This document shows, in pieces, positions 1 through 9,105 of a stretch of DNA of 32,194 nt (its first letter is position 1; each line of letters starts with the position of its first letter). Source of the DNA: Stenotrophomonas maltophilia (GTDB taxonomy: Bacteria; Pseudomonadota; Gammaproteobacteria; Xanthomonadales; Xanthomonadaceae); contig NZ_RAVT01000005.1 in assembly GCF_013464915.1 (NCBI RefSeq), positions 11,776 to 43,969 of the forward strand. Direction: 5' to 3'. The position numbers and the translations under genes are program-made. The notes beneath the pieces were generated by a model. The model saw only the letters and a list, made by a program, of their open reading frames with translations. It had not been told where the DNA came from and searched no databases.

Positions 1-57
1 GCGGCCGGCACTACCCCTTCACCCACCACTTGGTAGTGCCGGCCGCTGGCCGGCAAC
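1..57. repeat. SMAG-type REP pair, left copy cut by the window edge
   Basis: Positions 32-57 carry a full 26-nt unit beginning GGTAGTGCCGGCCGC and ending in GGCCGGC. Positions 1-15 are the end of an inverted copy, so the pair faces head to head across a 16-nt spacer. The same unit recurs at 27500, 27552, 31569, 31613 and 32169. The unit lies 4 bp beyond the stop codon of the nitrate transporter at 62-1387, where a hairpin could end or protect the nar transcript. Confidence 0.9.
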
Positions 58-61
58 CCCC

Positions 62-1387
62 TCAGCCACCGCGCACCCGCTCGGCCGCGGCCGCATCAAT
101 GGCTTCGGGCAGGTCGGTCTCGCGGTCGATCTGCGGGAAGTGGCGACGTTCCATGCGACGGATCGCGAAGTGCATCCATGCCAGTGCAGCCGCCACCAGC
201 ACGAACAGCAGCATGAAGCAGCTGCTCCAGATGCCCACTGCATCGTTCAACGCGCCGAACACGATCGGCAGGATGAAGCCACCCAGGCCACCGATCATGC
301 CGACCACGCCGCCCACGGCACCCACGTGCTGCGGGTAGTACACCGGAATGTGCTTGTAGACCGCGGCCTTGCCCAGCGACATGAAGAAGCCAAGCACGAA
401 CACCAGCACGGTGAACATCACCACGCCGATGGCCAGATGGAAGTGGATCGGGCCATGGATGCCCTTCACCACATACTCGGTATCCGGGTAGGCCAGCAGG
501 AAGGTGCAGATGGCCGACACGCCGAAGGTCCAGTACATCACCCGGCGCGCACCCATCCGGTCCGACATCCAGCCACCGACCACGCGGAACAGGCTGGCCG
601 GGATCGAGTAGCACGCCGCCAGCATCCCAGCGTGGCCCACGTCCATGCCATAGGCGCCCACCAGGTAGTGCGGCAGCCACAACGCCAGCGCCACGAAGCC
701 GCCAAACACGAAGAAGTAGTACAGCGAGAACCGCCAGACCTGCAGGTTCTTCAGCGGTGCCATCTGCTCGGCAAACGGCACCGGCTTCACGCCTTCGCGG
801 CGGCGCTGCTCCAGCGACGGATCTTCCTTGCTGAAGAGGAAGAACAGCACCGCAGTGACAGCCAGCGCAACGGCCCAGACCTTGGCAACCATGGTCCAGC
901 CGGCCGCCACCATCACCAGCGGCGCCAGCAGCTTGGTCACCGCCGAGCCGATGTTGCCGGCACCGAAGATGCCCAGTGCGGTGCCCTGCTTGCTGGCCGG
1001 GAACCACTTCGATACGTAGGCCACGCCCACCGAAAAGTTGCCGCCAGCGATGCCCACGCACAGCGCGGCAATCAGGAACTGGGTGTAGGTCTGCGCGTAG
1101 GTCAGCATCCAGGTGGCCACGGCGCCACACAGCATCACCAGCACCATCACCTTGCGGCCACCGAACTGGTCGGACCAGATGCCCAGGAAGACGCGGCTGA
1201 CCGAACCGGTCAGCACCGGCGTGGCGATCAACAGGCCGAACTGGGTGTCGTTCAAACCGAGCTGTTGGCTGATCTGGATGCCGATGATCGAAAAGATCAT
1301 CCACACCGCAAAGCACACGGTGAAGGCGAACGTGCTCAGCCACAGCGCACGTTGCTGCTGCCCGGCACTGGCGGGGGCCTGGTTCAT
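62..1387 (-). CDS. narK: NarK1-type nitrate transporter (MFS, nitrate/nitrite porter family)
   Basis: This 441-aa major facilitator protein has about 12 hydrophobic segments. The nitrate-signature region reads GIAGGNFSVGVAYVSKWF at roughly residues 113-130, followed by GIFGAGNIGSA. This pattern and the length fit the NarK1 (nitrate/proton symporter-like) branch; the other porter in the window (9106-10524) is of the E. coli NarK antiporter type. It is the last gene of the nar operon, 23 bp after the prolyl isomerase gene, and its ATG at 1387 is preceded by an AGGAGA ribosome site. Its role would be nitrate entry to start respiration before nitrite is available for exchange. The symporter/antiporter assignment is inferred from family resemblance. 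A REP element follows the stop codon directly. Confidence 0.9.
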   Translation of the reverse strand: MNQAPASAGQQQRALWLSTFAFTVCFAVWMIFSIIGIQISQQLGLNDTQFGLLIATPVLTGSVSRVFLGIWSDQFGGRKVMVLVMLCGAVATWMLTYAQTYTQFLIAALCVGIAGGNFSVGVAYVSKWFPASKQGTALGIFGAGNIGSAVTKLLAPLVMVAAGWTMVAKVWAVALAVTAVLFFLFSKEDPSLEQRRREGVKPVPFAEQMAPLKNLQVWRFSLYYFFVFGGFVALALWLPHYLVGAYGMDVGHAGMLAACYSIPASLFRVVGGWMSDRMGARRVMYWTFGVSAICTFLLAYPDTEYVVKGIHGPIHFHLAIGVVMFTVLVFVLGFFMSLGKAAVYKHIPVYYPQHVGAVGGVVGMIGGLGGFILPIVFGALNDAVGIWSSCFMLLFVLVAAALAWMHFAIRRMERRHFPQIDRETDLPEAIDAAAAERVRGG

Positions 1388-1410
1388 GGGGTCTCCTCGT
1401 TCAATGGGGT

Positions 1411-2310
1411 TCAGCCGATATCCGCGTCGGCTTCAATCTCGTCCAGCCCGCGCACCGGGTAGCGCTCCTGCAGCTGCAGCAGGTAGGCCTGCACCTCGCG
1501 CTGCCGCACCTGCAGCTCCAGGTAATCACGCAGCTGTGGCAGCACCGCCTCGAACGGCTGTGGCTGGCCTTCCTCGCGGGCATCGACGCAGACCACGTGG
1601 TAGCCCCAGCGCGATTCCACCGGGAAACCGGCCAGGCCCTCGCGCAGGCGGAACACCTGGCGGTCGAACTCCGGCGTGGTCTGCCCGCGCTGCAACCAGC
1701 CGAGGTCGCCGCCCTCGCTGCTGGAGGGGCAGCGCGAATGGCGCAGGGCGAAATCGGCGAACAGGTGCGGCGACTCCTTCAGCAGCCCGACCAGCCGCTC
1801 GCCTTCGGTGCGTGCGGCGAAGCGCCCGGCCACGTCGTCGGCCGGCGCGGCCAGCAGGATATGGCGCAGGCGCACGCGGTCAGGCGAGCGGAATCGCTCC
1901 GGATTCTGCTCGAAGTAGCGGCGGCAGTCTTCGTCGGTCGGCACGCGGTCTTCGATCGCGTCCTCCAGCAGCTGCTGGATCAGCACTTCCTCGTCGCTGA
2001 CCCGGTTGCCCTCCGGTGCCTGCAGGCCCAGCCGCTGCGCTTCCAGGCGCAGCAGCTCGCGCACCACCAGTGCACGCGCCGCCTCGGCCCGTGACTGTTC
2101 CGGGCGCATCGCCCGGTGGTGCTGCATCTCGCGGGCGATGTCAGCCTCGCTGATCGCGGTCTCGTCCACGAACAGCCGGCACGGTGCCGGCTGACCGAGC
2201 GAGCGTGGCCCCTGCGCTGCCGCGTCATGGTGATGCGAATGCGCCTCGGCGGGAACCGGTGCGGCGGAGTCGATCACGGTGATCGGTAGGAATTTCGGCA
2301 GGCTGCCCAT
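1411..2310 (-). CDS. PpiC/parvulin-type peptidyl-prolyl isomerase linked to nar operon
   Basis: The 299-aa product has a parvulin domain at about residues 140-260: the RLRHILL strand, then GGDLGWLQRGQTTPEFD and the WGYHVV strand near its end. The N-terminal half is helical, as in NifM/SurA-like parvulins. No signal peptide is visible; residues 24-29 are a HSHHHD cluster. The gene starts 3 bp after the narI stop, and GGAG sits 6 bases before the ATG. A PpiC-type gene directly after narI is known in other bacteria (Pseudomonas aeruginosa has one between narI and moaA1), so a role in folding or maturation of the nitrate reductase is likely but unproven. It should act in the cytoplasm, where NarGH is assembled. 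Confidence 0.88.
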   Translation of the reverse strand: MGSLPKFLPITVIDSAAPVPAEAHSHHHDAAAQGPRSLGQPAPCRLFVDETAISEADIAREMQHHRAMRPEQSRAEAARALVVRELLRLEAQRLGLQAPEGNRVSDEEVLIQQLLEDAIEDRVPTDEDCRRYFEQNPERFRSPDRVRLRHILLAAPADDVAGRFAARTEGERLVGLLKESPHLFADFALRHSRCPSSSEGGDLGWLQRGQTTPEFDRQVFRLREGLAGFPVESRWGYHVVCVDAREEGQPQPFEAVLPQLRDYLELQVRQREVQAYLLQLQERYPVRGLDEIEADADIG

Positions 2311-2313
2311 GAC

Positions 2314-3021
2314 TTACTCCCGCGGACCGTAGCGCAGCGTGGCCTGGCGGCGGCGCACCACCTGGTAGGGCCGCCACAGGTAGCTGATCGGAATGCTCCA
2401 CACGTGCACCAGGCGAGTGAACGGCGCAATCAGGAACAGGGTCAGGCCCAGGAAGATGTGCATCTTGTAGACCCAGCTGACGCCCTCGATGTAATCAGCG
2501 GCACCGGCGCGGAAGGTCACGATGTGCTGCGCCCATTCGGCCAGCTGCACCATCACCCCACCGTCAAGGTGGCCGGACGACACCCGGATGCTGTACAGGC
2601 CCAGGCACAGCTGGGCGAACAGCAGTACCAGAACCAGGGTGTCACCGAAGCTGCCGGTGGCCCGTACCCGCGCATTGAACAGGCGGCGTACCAGCAGGAT
2701 GCTGATGCCGATGAAGCACAGCGCGCCGAACACACCACCGACCACCATCGCCAGCACCTGCTTCTGCGACGAGGTGATGAAGTGCTCGTACACCGCGTGC
2801 GGGGTCAGCAGGCCGACCAGGTGGCCACCGAGGATGGCCAGGATGCCGATATGGAAGCAGTTGCTGCCGATCCGCATGCCCTTGTCCGACAGCATCTGGC
2901 TGGAGCCGGTGCGCCAGGTGTACATGGCCTTGTCATAGCGGGCCCAGCTGCCGATCAGCAGCACTGCCACGGCGATGTACGGGTAGTACTGGAAGGCGAA
3001 TTGATGCAGGGAGTAACTCAT
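2314..3021 (-). CDS. narI: Respiratory nitrate reductase gamma subunit (cytochrome b)
   Basis: This 235-aa integral membrane cytochrome b takes electrons from quinol and passes them through two b hemes to NarH. His57, His67, His188 and His206 match the four heme ligands of E. coli NarI (56, 66, 187, 205) in order and spacing. Five hydrophobic segments are visible. The ATG at 3021 overlaps the narJ stop (ATGA), indicating translational coupling. A longer reading frame extends upstream to 3123, but the family N-terminus (MSYSLHQFAFQYYPYIA) fits the start chosen here. Confidence 0.96.
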   Translation of the reverse strand: MSYSLHQFAFQYYPYIAVAVLLIGSWARYDKAMYTWRTGSSQMLSDKGMRIGSNCFHIGILAILGGHLVGLLTPHAVYEHFITSSQKQVLAMVVGGVFGALCFIGISILLVRRLFNARVRATGSFGDTLVLVLLFAQLCLGLYSIRVSSGHLDGGVMVQLAEWAQHIVTFRAGAADYIEGVSWVYKMHIFLGLTLFLIAPFTRLVHVWSIPISYLWRPYQVVRRRQATLRYGPRE

Positions 3022-3698
3022 GGCTGGACCTCTCGATGCGAAGGACGGGCCGGCGAACGCACGGGCGGCTTGCAGTCTTCGGCAGGGGCTTCGGCGCCGA
3101 AGCGCACCGCCTCCTCCTCCCACAAGCGGTCCATGGCCTCGGCGGTATCGTCGCGGACTTCTTCGCTGGCACGCTGGCGCAGCGCCTGCAGATCGGCCTT
3201 GCCGTCACCGGCTTCGACCAGGATCTCGAACAGCACCCGGTGCGGCAGCTCACGCTCTGCAGCACGCGCCGCCAGCATCCCGGCGATGTGGCCGATGTGG
3301 TGCAGCCATTCGCGGGCCTCGCTGCCGGGGCGATGGGCCAGGAACTCCAGCAGCAGCGGCAGGTAGTCCGGCAGCTCGCGGGCATCCAGTTCGAAGCCGT
3401 TGCGGCGGTAGGTTTCGACCAGATCGACCATGGCCTGGCCGCGGTCGCGCGACTCGCCATGGATGTGTTCGAACAGCAGCAGGCTCATCGAGCGGCCGCG
3501 GTCGAAACTGGCCAGCCACGCCGCCTGCGCATCCAGCGCGTCGGTGGCCAGCAGCTGCTGCACGAAGCTGCGCAGCTGCTGGCGGCGGGCGGCGCTCAGC
3601 GCCGGGTCGTCACAGGCGGCGAGCAGTTCCTCGCCGTGCTGCCACAGTTCTTCACGGGGGTAGTCCAGCAATACCCCGACCAGCTTGAGCACGCTCAT
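3018..3698 (-). CDS. narJ: Nitrate reductase molybdenum cofactor assembly chaperone
   Basis: The 226-aa NarJ/TorD-family chaperone binds apo-NarGH and is needed for cofactor insertion; it is not part of the final enzyme. The N-terminus (VLKLVGVLLDYPREELWQH) and the all-helical composition fit NarJ. A GTG codon at 3701 lies directly before the ATG at 3698. The ATG is preferred because the AAGGAGGT ribosome site sits 6 bases upstream of it and the resulting N-terminus matches the family. The start overlaps the narH stop and the stop overlaps the narI start. Confidence 0.94.
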   Translation of the reverse strand: MSVLKLVGVLLDYPREELWQHGEELLAACDDPALSAARRQQLRSFVQQLLATDALDAQAAWLASFDRGRSMSLLLFEHIHGESRDRGQAMVDLVETYRRNGFELDARELPDYLPLLLEFLAHRPGSEAREWLHHIGHIAGMLAARAAERELPHRVLFEILVEAGDGKADLQALRQRASEEVRDDTAEAMDRLWEEEAVRFGAEAPAEDCKPPVRSPARPSHREVQP

Positions 3699-3712
3699 CA
3701 CACCACCTCCTT
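3695..3712 (-). promoter_or_regulatory. Strong Shine-Dalgarno coupling module at narH/narJ junction
   Basis: Read on the minus strand, AAGGAGGTGGTGTGATGA contains a near-perfect Shine-Dalgarno core, the last narH codons (Lys-Glu-Val-Val-stop) and the narJ ATG. The same 18 bases occur at the narG/narH junction (5236-5253). Confidence 0.85.
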
Positions 3713-5239
3713 GCGGTGGTTCGGGCCCTTGTCCACCACGAAAGTGGTGGTCTTGCGCTGGCCGAACAGATCGGCCGGGCTGTCACCATTGCAGCCGTTG
3801 CCGAAGGTGAAGCCGCAGCCGCCGCGCTCGCCGAAGGCATCGTTGGCGTACTCGCGGTGGCCGGTCGGAATCACGAAACGGTCCTCGTAGTTGGCGATGG
3901 CCAGGTAGCGGTACATCTCTTCCACCTGGGCGATGCTCAGCCCGGTCTGTTCCAGCACCGCGGTGTCTTCCACGCCGTCCACGTTCTTGGCCCGACGCCA
4001 GGCACGCATCGCCATCAGCCGCTCCAGCGCGCGCACCACCGGCGCCTCGTCACCGGCCGTCAGCAGGTTGGCCAGATAGCGCATCGGAATGCGCAACGAA
4101 GCCACGTCCGGCAGCTCGCCGCTCATGCCCACGCGGCCACGTTCGGCGGCGGACTGGATCGGCGACAGCGGCGGCACGTACCAGACCATCGGCAGCGTGC
4201 GGTATTCCGGGTGCAGCGGCAGCGCCAGCTTCCAGTCGATCGCCAGCTTGTACACCGGCGACTGCCTGGCCGCATCCAGCCAGCTGTCCGGGATGCCCTC
4301 CTTGCGCGCAGCGGCGATCACCGCCGGGTCATTCGGGTCCAGGAAGATGTCCAGGTGGGCCTGGTACAGGTCTTTCTCGGCGGCCACCGAAGCCGCATCG
4401 GCAATACGGTCGGCGTCGTACAGCATCACACCCAGGTAGCGGATGCGGCCCACGCAGGTTTCCGAGCACACGGTCGGCTCGCCCATCTCGATGCGCGGGT
4501 AGCAGAAGATGCACTTCTCCGACTTGCCGCTCTTCCAGTTGTAATAGATCTTCTTGTACGGACAGGCCGACACACACATGCGCCAACCGCGGCACTTGTC
4601 CTGGTCGATCAGCACAATGCCATCTTCCTCGCGCTTGTAAATCGCGCCCGACGGGCACGCCGACACGCACGCCGGGTTCAGGCAGTGCTCGCACAGGCGC
4701 GGCAGGTACATCATGAAGGTCTTCTCGAAGGCGCCGTAGATCTCCTTCTGCACCTGGTCGAAGTTGTAGTCGCGCGAGCGCTTGCTGAACTCCGAACCCA
4801 GGATCTCCTCCCAGTTCGGGCCCCACTCGATCTTCTGCATGCGCTCGCCACTGATCAGCGAGCGCGGCCGCGCGGTGGGCTGGTGCTGGCTGTCCTTGGC
4901 GGTGTGCAGGTTCTGGTAGTCGAAATCGAACGGCTCGTAGTAGTCGTCGATCTGCGGCAGGTCCGGGTTGGCGAAGATCTTGGCCAGCATGCGCCAGCGG
5001 CCACCGGCGCGTGGCACCAGCTTTCCGGCGCGGGTACGCACCCAGCCGCCGTTCCACTTGTCCTGGTTCTCCCATTCCTTGGGGTAGCCGATGCCCGGCT
5101 TGGTTTCCACGTTGTTGAACCAGGCGTACTCGACGCCCTCGCGCGAGGTCCAGACGTTCTTGCAGGTGATCGAGCAGGTATGGCAGCCGATGCACTTGTC
5201 CAGGTTCAGCACCATCGCGATCTGTGCACGGACCTTCAT
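3698..5239 (-). CDS. narH: Respiratory nitrate reductase beta subunit (iron-sulfur)
   Basis: The 513-aa protein carries one [3Fe-4S] and three [4Fe-4S] clusters that wire NarI to NarG. The first Cys group is C16, C19, C22, C26 (KCIGCHTCSITC). Further groups include CEHCLNPACVSAC and KCRGWRMCVSAC, where a Trp replaces the fourth Cys as expected for the [3Fe-4S] site, then CIFCYPR. Length and N-terminus are nearly those of E. coli NarH (512 aa). The ATG at 5239 is chosen over a GTG at 5242 because it gives the family N-terminus MKVRAQIAMVLNLDKC and has the AAGGAGGT site in front. It overlaps the narG stop. Confidence 0.97.
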   Translation of the reverse strand: MKVRAQIAMVLNLDKCIGCHTCSITCKNVWTSREGVEYAWFNNVETKPGIGYPKEWENQDKWNGGWVRTRAGKLVPRAGGRWRMLAKIFANPDLPQIDDYYEPFDFDYQNLHTAKDSQHQPTARPRSLISGERMQKIEWGPNWEEILGSEFSKRSRDYNFDQVQKEIYGAFEKTFMMYLPRLCEHCLNPACVSACPSGAIYKREEDGIVLIDQDKCRGWRMCVSACPYKKIYYNWKSGKSEKCIFCYPRIEMGEPTVCSETCVGRIRYLGVMLYDADRIADAASVAAEKDLYQAHLDIFLDPNDPAVIAAARKEGIPDSWLDAARQSPVYKLAIDWKLALPLHPEYRTLPMVWYVPPLSPIQSAAERGRVGMSGELPDVASLRIPMRYLANLLTAGDEAPVVRALERLMAMRAWRRAKNVDGVEDTAVLEQTGLSIAQVEEMYRYLAIANYEDRFVIPTGHREYANDAFGERGGCGFTFGNGCNGDSPADLFGQRKTTTFVVDKGPNHRKEVV

Positions 5240-5253
5240 CACACCACCTCCTT
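5236..5253 (-). promoter_or_regulatory. Strong Shine-Dalgarno coupling module at narG/narH junction
   Basis: The 18 bases are identical to those at 3695-3712. The narG stop TGA, the narH ATG and AAGGAGGT are merged, so that NarG also ends in Lys-Glu-Val-Val. Confidence 0.85.
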
Positions 5254-8200
5254 CGCAGCTGCAGGTACTGACTCGCCGGTCGCTCCTGCGCGTCCTACGC
5301 CCGCGACACTCGAACTTCCTTGTTCATCGTCCAGCCAATCGATCTTGTCCATCTTGCGCACGATCACGAACTCATCGCGGTTGGTGCCGCAGGTGCCGTA
5401 GTAGTTGAAACCGTAGGCCAGCTGCGCGTAGCCGCCGATCATGTGGGTGGGCTTGAGCACGATGCGGGTCACCGAGTTGTGGATGCCGCCGCGGGTTCCG
5501 GAAATCTCCGATCCCGGCACGTTGATGATGCGTTCCTGGGCGTGGTACATCATCGCCATGCCCGGCATCACCCGCTGGCTGACCACCGCTCGCGCAGCGA
5601 TCGCGCCGTTGACGTTGAACAGCTCGATCCAGTCGTTGTCGACGATGCCGGCGCTGCGTGCGTCATCCTCGCTGATCCATACGATCGGGCCGCCACGCGA
5701 CAGCGTCTGCATGATCAGGTTGTCGCTGTAGGTGCTGTGGATGCCCCACTTCTGGTGCGGGGTGATCCAGTTCAGCACGATCTCCTTGTTGCCGTTCGGG
5801 CGCTGGTTCAACAGCGGTTCCACCGTGCGCGTGTTGACCGGCGGCCGGTAGCCCATGAAGGCCTCGCCGAAGTCGATCATCCACTCGTGGTCCTGGTAGA
5901 ACTGCTGGCGGCCGGTCACCGTGCGCCACGGAATCAGCTCGTGCACGTTGGTGTAGCCAGCGTTGTAGCTGACGTTGTCGTCTTCCAGCCCGGACCAGAT
6001 CGGCGAGGAGATGATCTTGCGCGGCTGCGCCTGGATGTCACGGAAGCGGATCGCCTCGTGCTCCTTGCCCACCGCCAGATGGGTGTGCTCGCGGCCGGTG
6101 AAGGTGCCCAGCGACGCCCAGGCCTTTACTGCTACATGGCCATTGGTTTCCGGCGCCAGGTGCAGGATGACTTCGGCCGCATCGATCGCAGTCGAGATCG
6201 CCGGCCGGCCCTGGCTGACGCCCGCCTCGTGCACGGTGTGGTTGAGCTTGCCGAGGAATTCGACCTCGTGCTTGGTGTCCCAGCTCATGCCCTTGCCGCC
6301 GTTGCCCAGCTTGTCCAGCAGCGGGCCCAGCGAGGTGAACTTGCGGTACAGGTTCGGGTAGTCGCGCTCCACCACCGTCATCGACGGCATGGTCTGGCCC
6401 GGGACGGCCTCGCACTCGCCCTTCTTCCAGTCGGCCACGCCGAACGGCATGCCCAGTTCGTTGGGGGTGTCGTGCAGGGTCGGCACCAGCACCAGATCCT
6501 TCTCCACGCCCAGCACACCGGGCGCCATCTCGCTCACGGTGCGGGCGACCTCCTTGAAGATCTCCCAGTCGCTGCGCGATTCCCAGGCCGGATCCACCGC
6601 CTTCGACAGCGGGTGGATGAACGGGTGCATGTCCGAGGTGTTGAGGTCGTCCTTCTCGTACCAGGTCGCGGTCGGCAGCACGATGTCCGAGTACAGCGCG
6701 GTGGTGCACATGCGGAAGTCGAGCGTGACCAGCAGGTCCAGCTTGCCTTCCGGCGCCTCGTCACGCCACGTCACTTCCTCCGGCTTGATCGCCCCCATCT
6801 CGCCCAGATCCTTGCCCTGCAGCCCATGGCGCGTACCCAGCAGGTGCCGCAGCATGTATTCGTGGCCCTTGCCCGAGGAACCGAGCAGGTTCGAGCGCCA
6901 GATGAACATCATCCGCGGGTGGTTCTGCTGTGCATCCGGATCAGCGAAGGCGAAGTCCAGAGAGCCGTCCTTGAACTTGCCCAGCGCGTAGTCGGCCGGG
7001 GCAACACCCGCCGCTTCGGCCTCGCGCACCAGCTGCAACGGGTTGCGGTCCAGCTGCGGCGCACACGGCAACCAGCCCATGCGCACCGCGCGCAGGTTCA
7101 GGTCGGCCAGGCTGCCGCTGTACTTGCTGGCATCGGCCAGCGGCGACAGCAGCTCATCCACCTGCAGCTTCTCGTAGCGCCACTGCCCGGTGTTGAAGTA
7201 GAAGAACGACGTACCGTTCATGTGGCGCGGCGGGCGGCTCCAGTCCAGGCCGAACGCCAGTGGCTGCCAGCCGGTCTGCGGGCGCAGCTTCTCCTGGCCC
7301 ACGTAGTGCGCCCAACCACCACCGGTCTGGCCCACGCAACCGCACATGATCAGCATGTTGATCAGGCCGCGGTAGTTCATGTCGTTGTGGAACCAGTGAT
7401 TCATGCCCGCGCCGACGATGATCATCGAACGGCCATGGGTCTTGTCGGCGGTACGTGCGAACTCGCGGGCGATCTCGATCACCTCGGCGCGCGACACGCC
7501 GGTGATGCGCTCCTGCCAGGCTGGGGTGCCCGGCACCATGTCGTCGAAGCTCGATGCCACGTTGCCGCCGCCAAAGCCACGGTCCACGCCGTACTGGGCC
7601 AGCAGCAGGTCGTAGACAGTGGCCACCAGGGTTTCGCCACCCTCGGCCAGGGCCAGGCGACGCACCGGGATGTTGCGCTCAAGCACGTCGTCGGCCGGCG
7701 CGGCAGTCCAGCCATCGGTCTCGATGCCACCGAAGTACGGGAAGCTCACCGCTTCGATGCCTTCATGGCCATCGGCCAGGCTCAGGCGCAGGCGCGTCTC
7801 GGCGCCCCTGCTCTCCTTCTCCTCGATGTTCCACTTGCCCTTCTCGCCCCAGCGGAAGCCGATAGAGCCGTTCGGCACCACGATCTGGCCGCTGGTTTCG
7901 TCATAGGCCAGGGTCTTCCAGTCGGGGTTGTTGGCTTCGCCCAGCCCGCCCAGTTCACTGGCGCGCAGGAAACGGCCCGGCACCAGGCGGCCATCGTCGC
8001 GGCGCTCCAGGCGCACCAGCATCGGCATGTCCGAATACTGGCGGCAGTAGTCCTGGAAGTACTGCGAAGGCGAATCCACATGGAACTCGCGCAGGATAAC
8101 GTGGCCAAAGGCGAAAGCCAGCGCCGCATCGGTGCCCTGCTTGGGGTGCAGCCAGTGGTCGGTCAACTTCGCCAGCTCGGAATAGTCCGGGCAGATCGCC

Positions 8201-9033
8201 ACCGTCTTGGTGCCGTTGTAGCGCGCCTCGGTGAAGAAGTGCGCATCGGGCGTGCGCGTCTGCGGCACGTTCGAGCCCCAGGCGATGATGTAGCGGCTGT
8301 TGTACCAGTCGGCCGATTCGGGCACGTCGGTCTGTTCGCCCCAGATCTGCGGCGATGCCGGCGGCAGATCGCAGTACCAGTCATAGAAGGACAGGCAGGC
8401 GCCACCCAGCAGCGACAGGTAACGCGCACCGGCGGCGTAGGACACCATCGACATGGCCGGAATCGGCGAGAAGCCCACCACGCGGTCCGGGCCGTACTGC
8501 TTCACCGTGTACAGGTTGGAGGCGGCGATGATCTCGTTGGCCTCTTCCCACTGCAGGCGCACGAAGCCGCCCATGCCACGGCGGGTCTTGTACGAGCGTG
8601 CCTTCTCCTTGTCCTCGACGATGCTGGCCCACGCGTCGACCGGGGCCTTGCTCTTGCGCGCCTCGCGCCACAGGCGCAGCAGCGTGCCGCGGATCAGCGG
8701 GTACTTCAGCCGGTTGGCGCTGTACAGGTACCAGGAATAGCTGGCGCCACGCGGGCAGCCACGCGGTTCATGGTTGGGCAGGTCCGGGCGCGTGCGCGGG
8801 TAATCGGTCTGCTGGGTTTCCCAGGTGACCAGGCCGTTCTTGACGTAGATCTTCCAGCTGCATGAGCCGGTGCAGTTCACGCCGTGGGTGGAACGCACGA
8901 TCTTGTCGTACTGCCAGCGGGCGCGGTAACTGTTTTCCCAGTCACGGCCTTCGCTCTTGGCGAATCCGTGGCCATCGGCAAAGGTCTGGGGATCACGCTT
9001 GAAGAACTGCAAGCGATCGAGGAAATAACTCAT
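5239..9033 (-). CDS. narG: Respiratory nitrate reductase alpha subunit (Mo-bisMGD)
   Basis: The 1264-aa catalytic subunit reduces nitrate to nitrite on the cytoplasmic face of the membrane. H50, C54, C58 and C93 supply the His-Cys3 ligands of the FS0 [4Fe-4S] cluster, and D222 in CDLPP matches the molybdenum-ligating aspartate. The N-terminus lacks a functional Tat motif, as in other NarG proteins. The C-terminus is somewhat longer than in E. coli (1247 aa), with a low-complexity Ser/Gly/Ala tail ending in KEVV that also encodes the narH ribosome site. The ATG at 9033 follows a GGGAGA site. It lies 72 bp downstream of narK and leads the narGHJI block, whose cofactor is made by the moa genes farther upstream. 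Confidence 0.97.
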   Translation of the reverse strand: MSYFLDRLQFFKRDPQTFADGHGFAKSEGRDWENSYRARWQYDKIVRSTHGVNCTGSCSWKIYVKNGLVTWETQQTDYPRTRPDLPNHEPRGCPRGASYSWYLYSANRLKYPLIRGTLLRLWREARKSKAPVDAWASIVEDKEKARSYKTRRGMGGFVRLQWEEANEIIAASNLYTVKQYGPDRVVGFSPIPAMSMVSYAAGARYLSLLGGACLSFYDWYCDLPPASPQIWGEQTDVPESADWYNSRYIIAWGSNVPQTRTPDAHFFTEARYNGTKTVAICPDYSELAKLTDHWLHPKQGTDAALAFAFGHVILREFHVDSPSQYFQDYCRQYSDMPMLVRLERRDDGRLVPGRFLRASELGGLGEANNPDWKTLAYDETSGQIVVPNGSIGFRWGEKGKWNIEEKESRGAETRLRLSLADGHEGIEAVSFPYFGGIETDGWTAAPADDVLERNIPVRRLALAEGGETLVATVYDLLLAQYGVDRGFGGGNVASSFDDMVPGTPAWQERITGVSRAEVIEIAREFARTADKTHGRSMIIVGAGMNHWFHNDMNYRGLINMLIMCGCVGQTGGGWAHYVGQEKLRPQTGWQPLAFGLDWSRPPRHMNGTSFFYFNTGQWRYEKLQVDELLSPLADASKYSGSLADLNLRAVRMGWLPCAPQLDRNPLQLVREAEAAGVAPADYALGKFKDGSLDFAFADPDAQQNHPRMMFIWRSNLLGSSGKGHEYMLRHLLGTRHGLQGKDLGEMGAIKPEEVTWRDEAPEGKLDLLVTLDFRMCTTALYSDIVLPTATWYEKDDLNTSDMHPFIHPLSKAVDPAWESRSDWEIFKEVARTVSEMAPGVLGVEKDLVLVPTLHDTPNELGMPFGVADWKKGECEAVPGQTMPSMTVVERDYPNLYRKFTSLGPLLDKLGNGGKGMSWDTKHEVEFLGKLNHTVHEAGVSQGRPAISTAIDAAEVILHLAPETNGHVAVKAWASLGTFTGREHTHLAVGKEHEAIRFRDIQAQPRKIISSPIWSGLEDDNVSYNAGYTNVHELIPWRTVTGRQQFYQDHEWMIDFGEAFMGYRPPVNTRTVEPLLNQRPNGNKEIVLNWITPHQKWGIHSTYSDNLIMQTLSRGGPIVWISEDDARSAGIVDNDWIELFNVNGAIAARAVVSQRVMPGMAMMYHAQERIINVPGSEISGTRGGIHNSVTRIVLKPTHMIGGYAQLAYGFNYYGTCGTNRDEFVIVRKMDKIDWLDDEQGSSSVAGVGRAGATGESVPAAAKEVV

Positions 9034-9105
9034 CGGGGGTCTCCCTTTGCGGACATCGGCATCGTGGCTGTGTGTGTCATCTGGCTGCGGTGCGTTTTCA
9101 TGTCG

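Noticed and set aside
5320-8865. 1181-aa open frame on the plus strand
   Set aside because: It is antisense to narG and its composition (His/Gln/Arg/Val-rich without family motifs) is that of a complementary-strand shadow.
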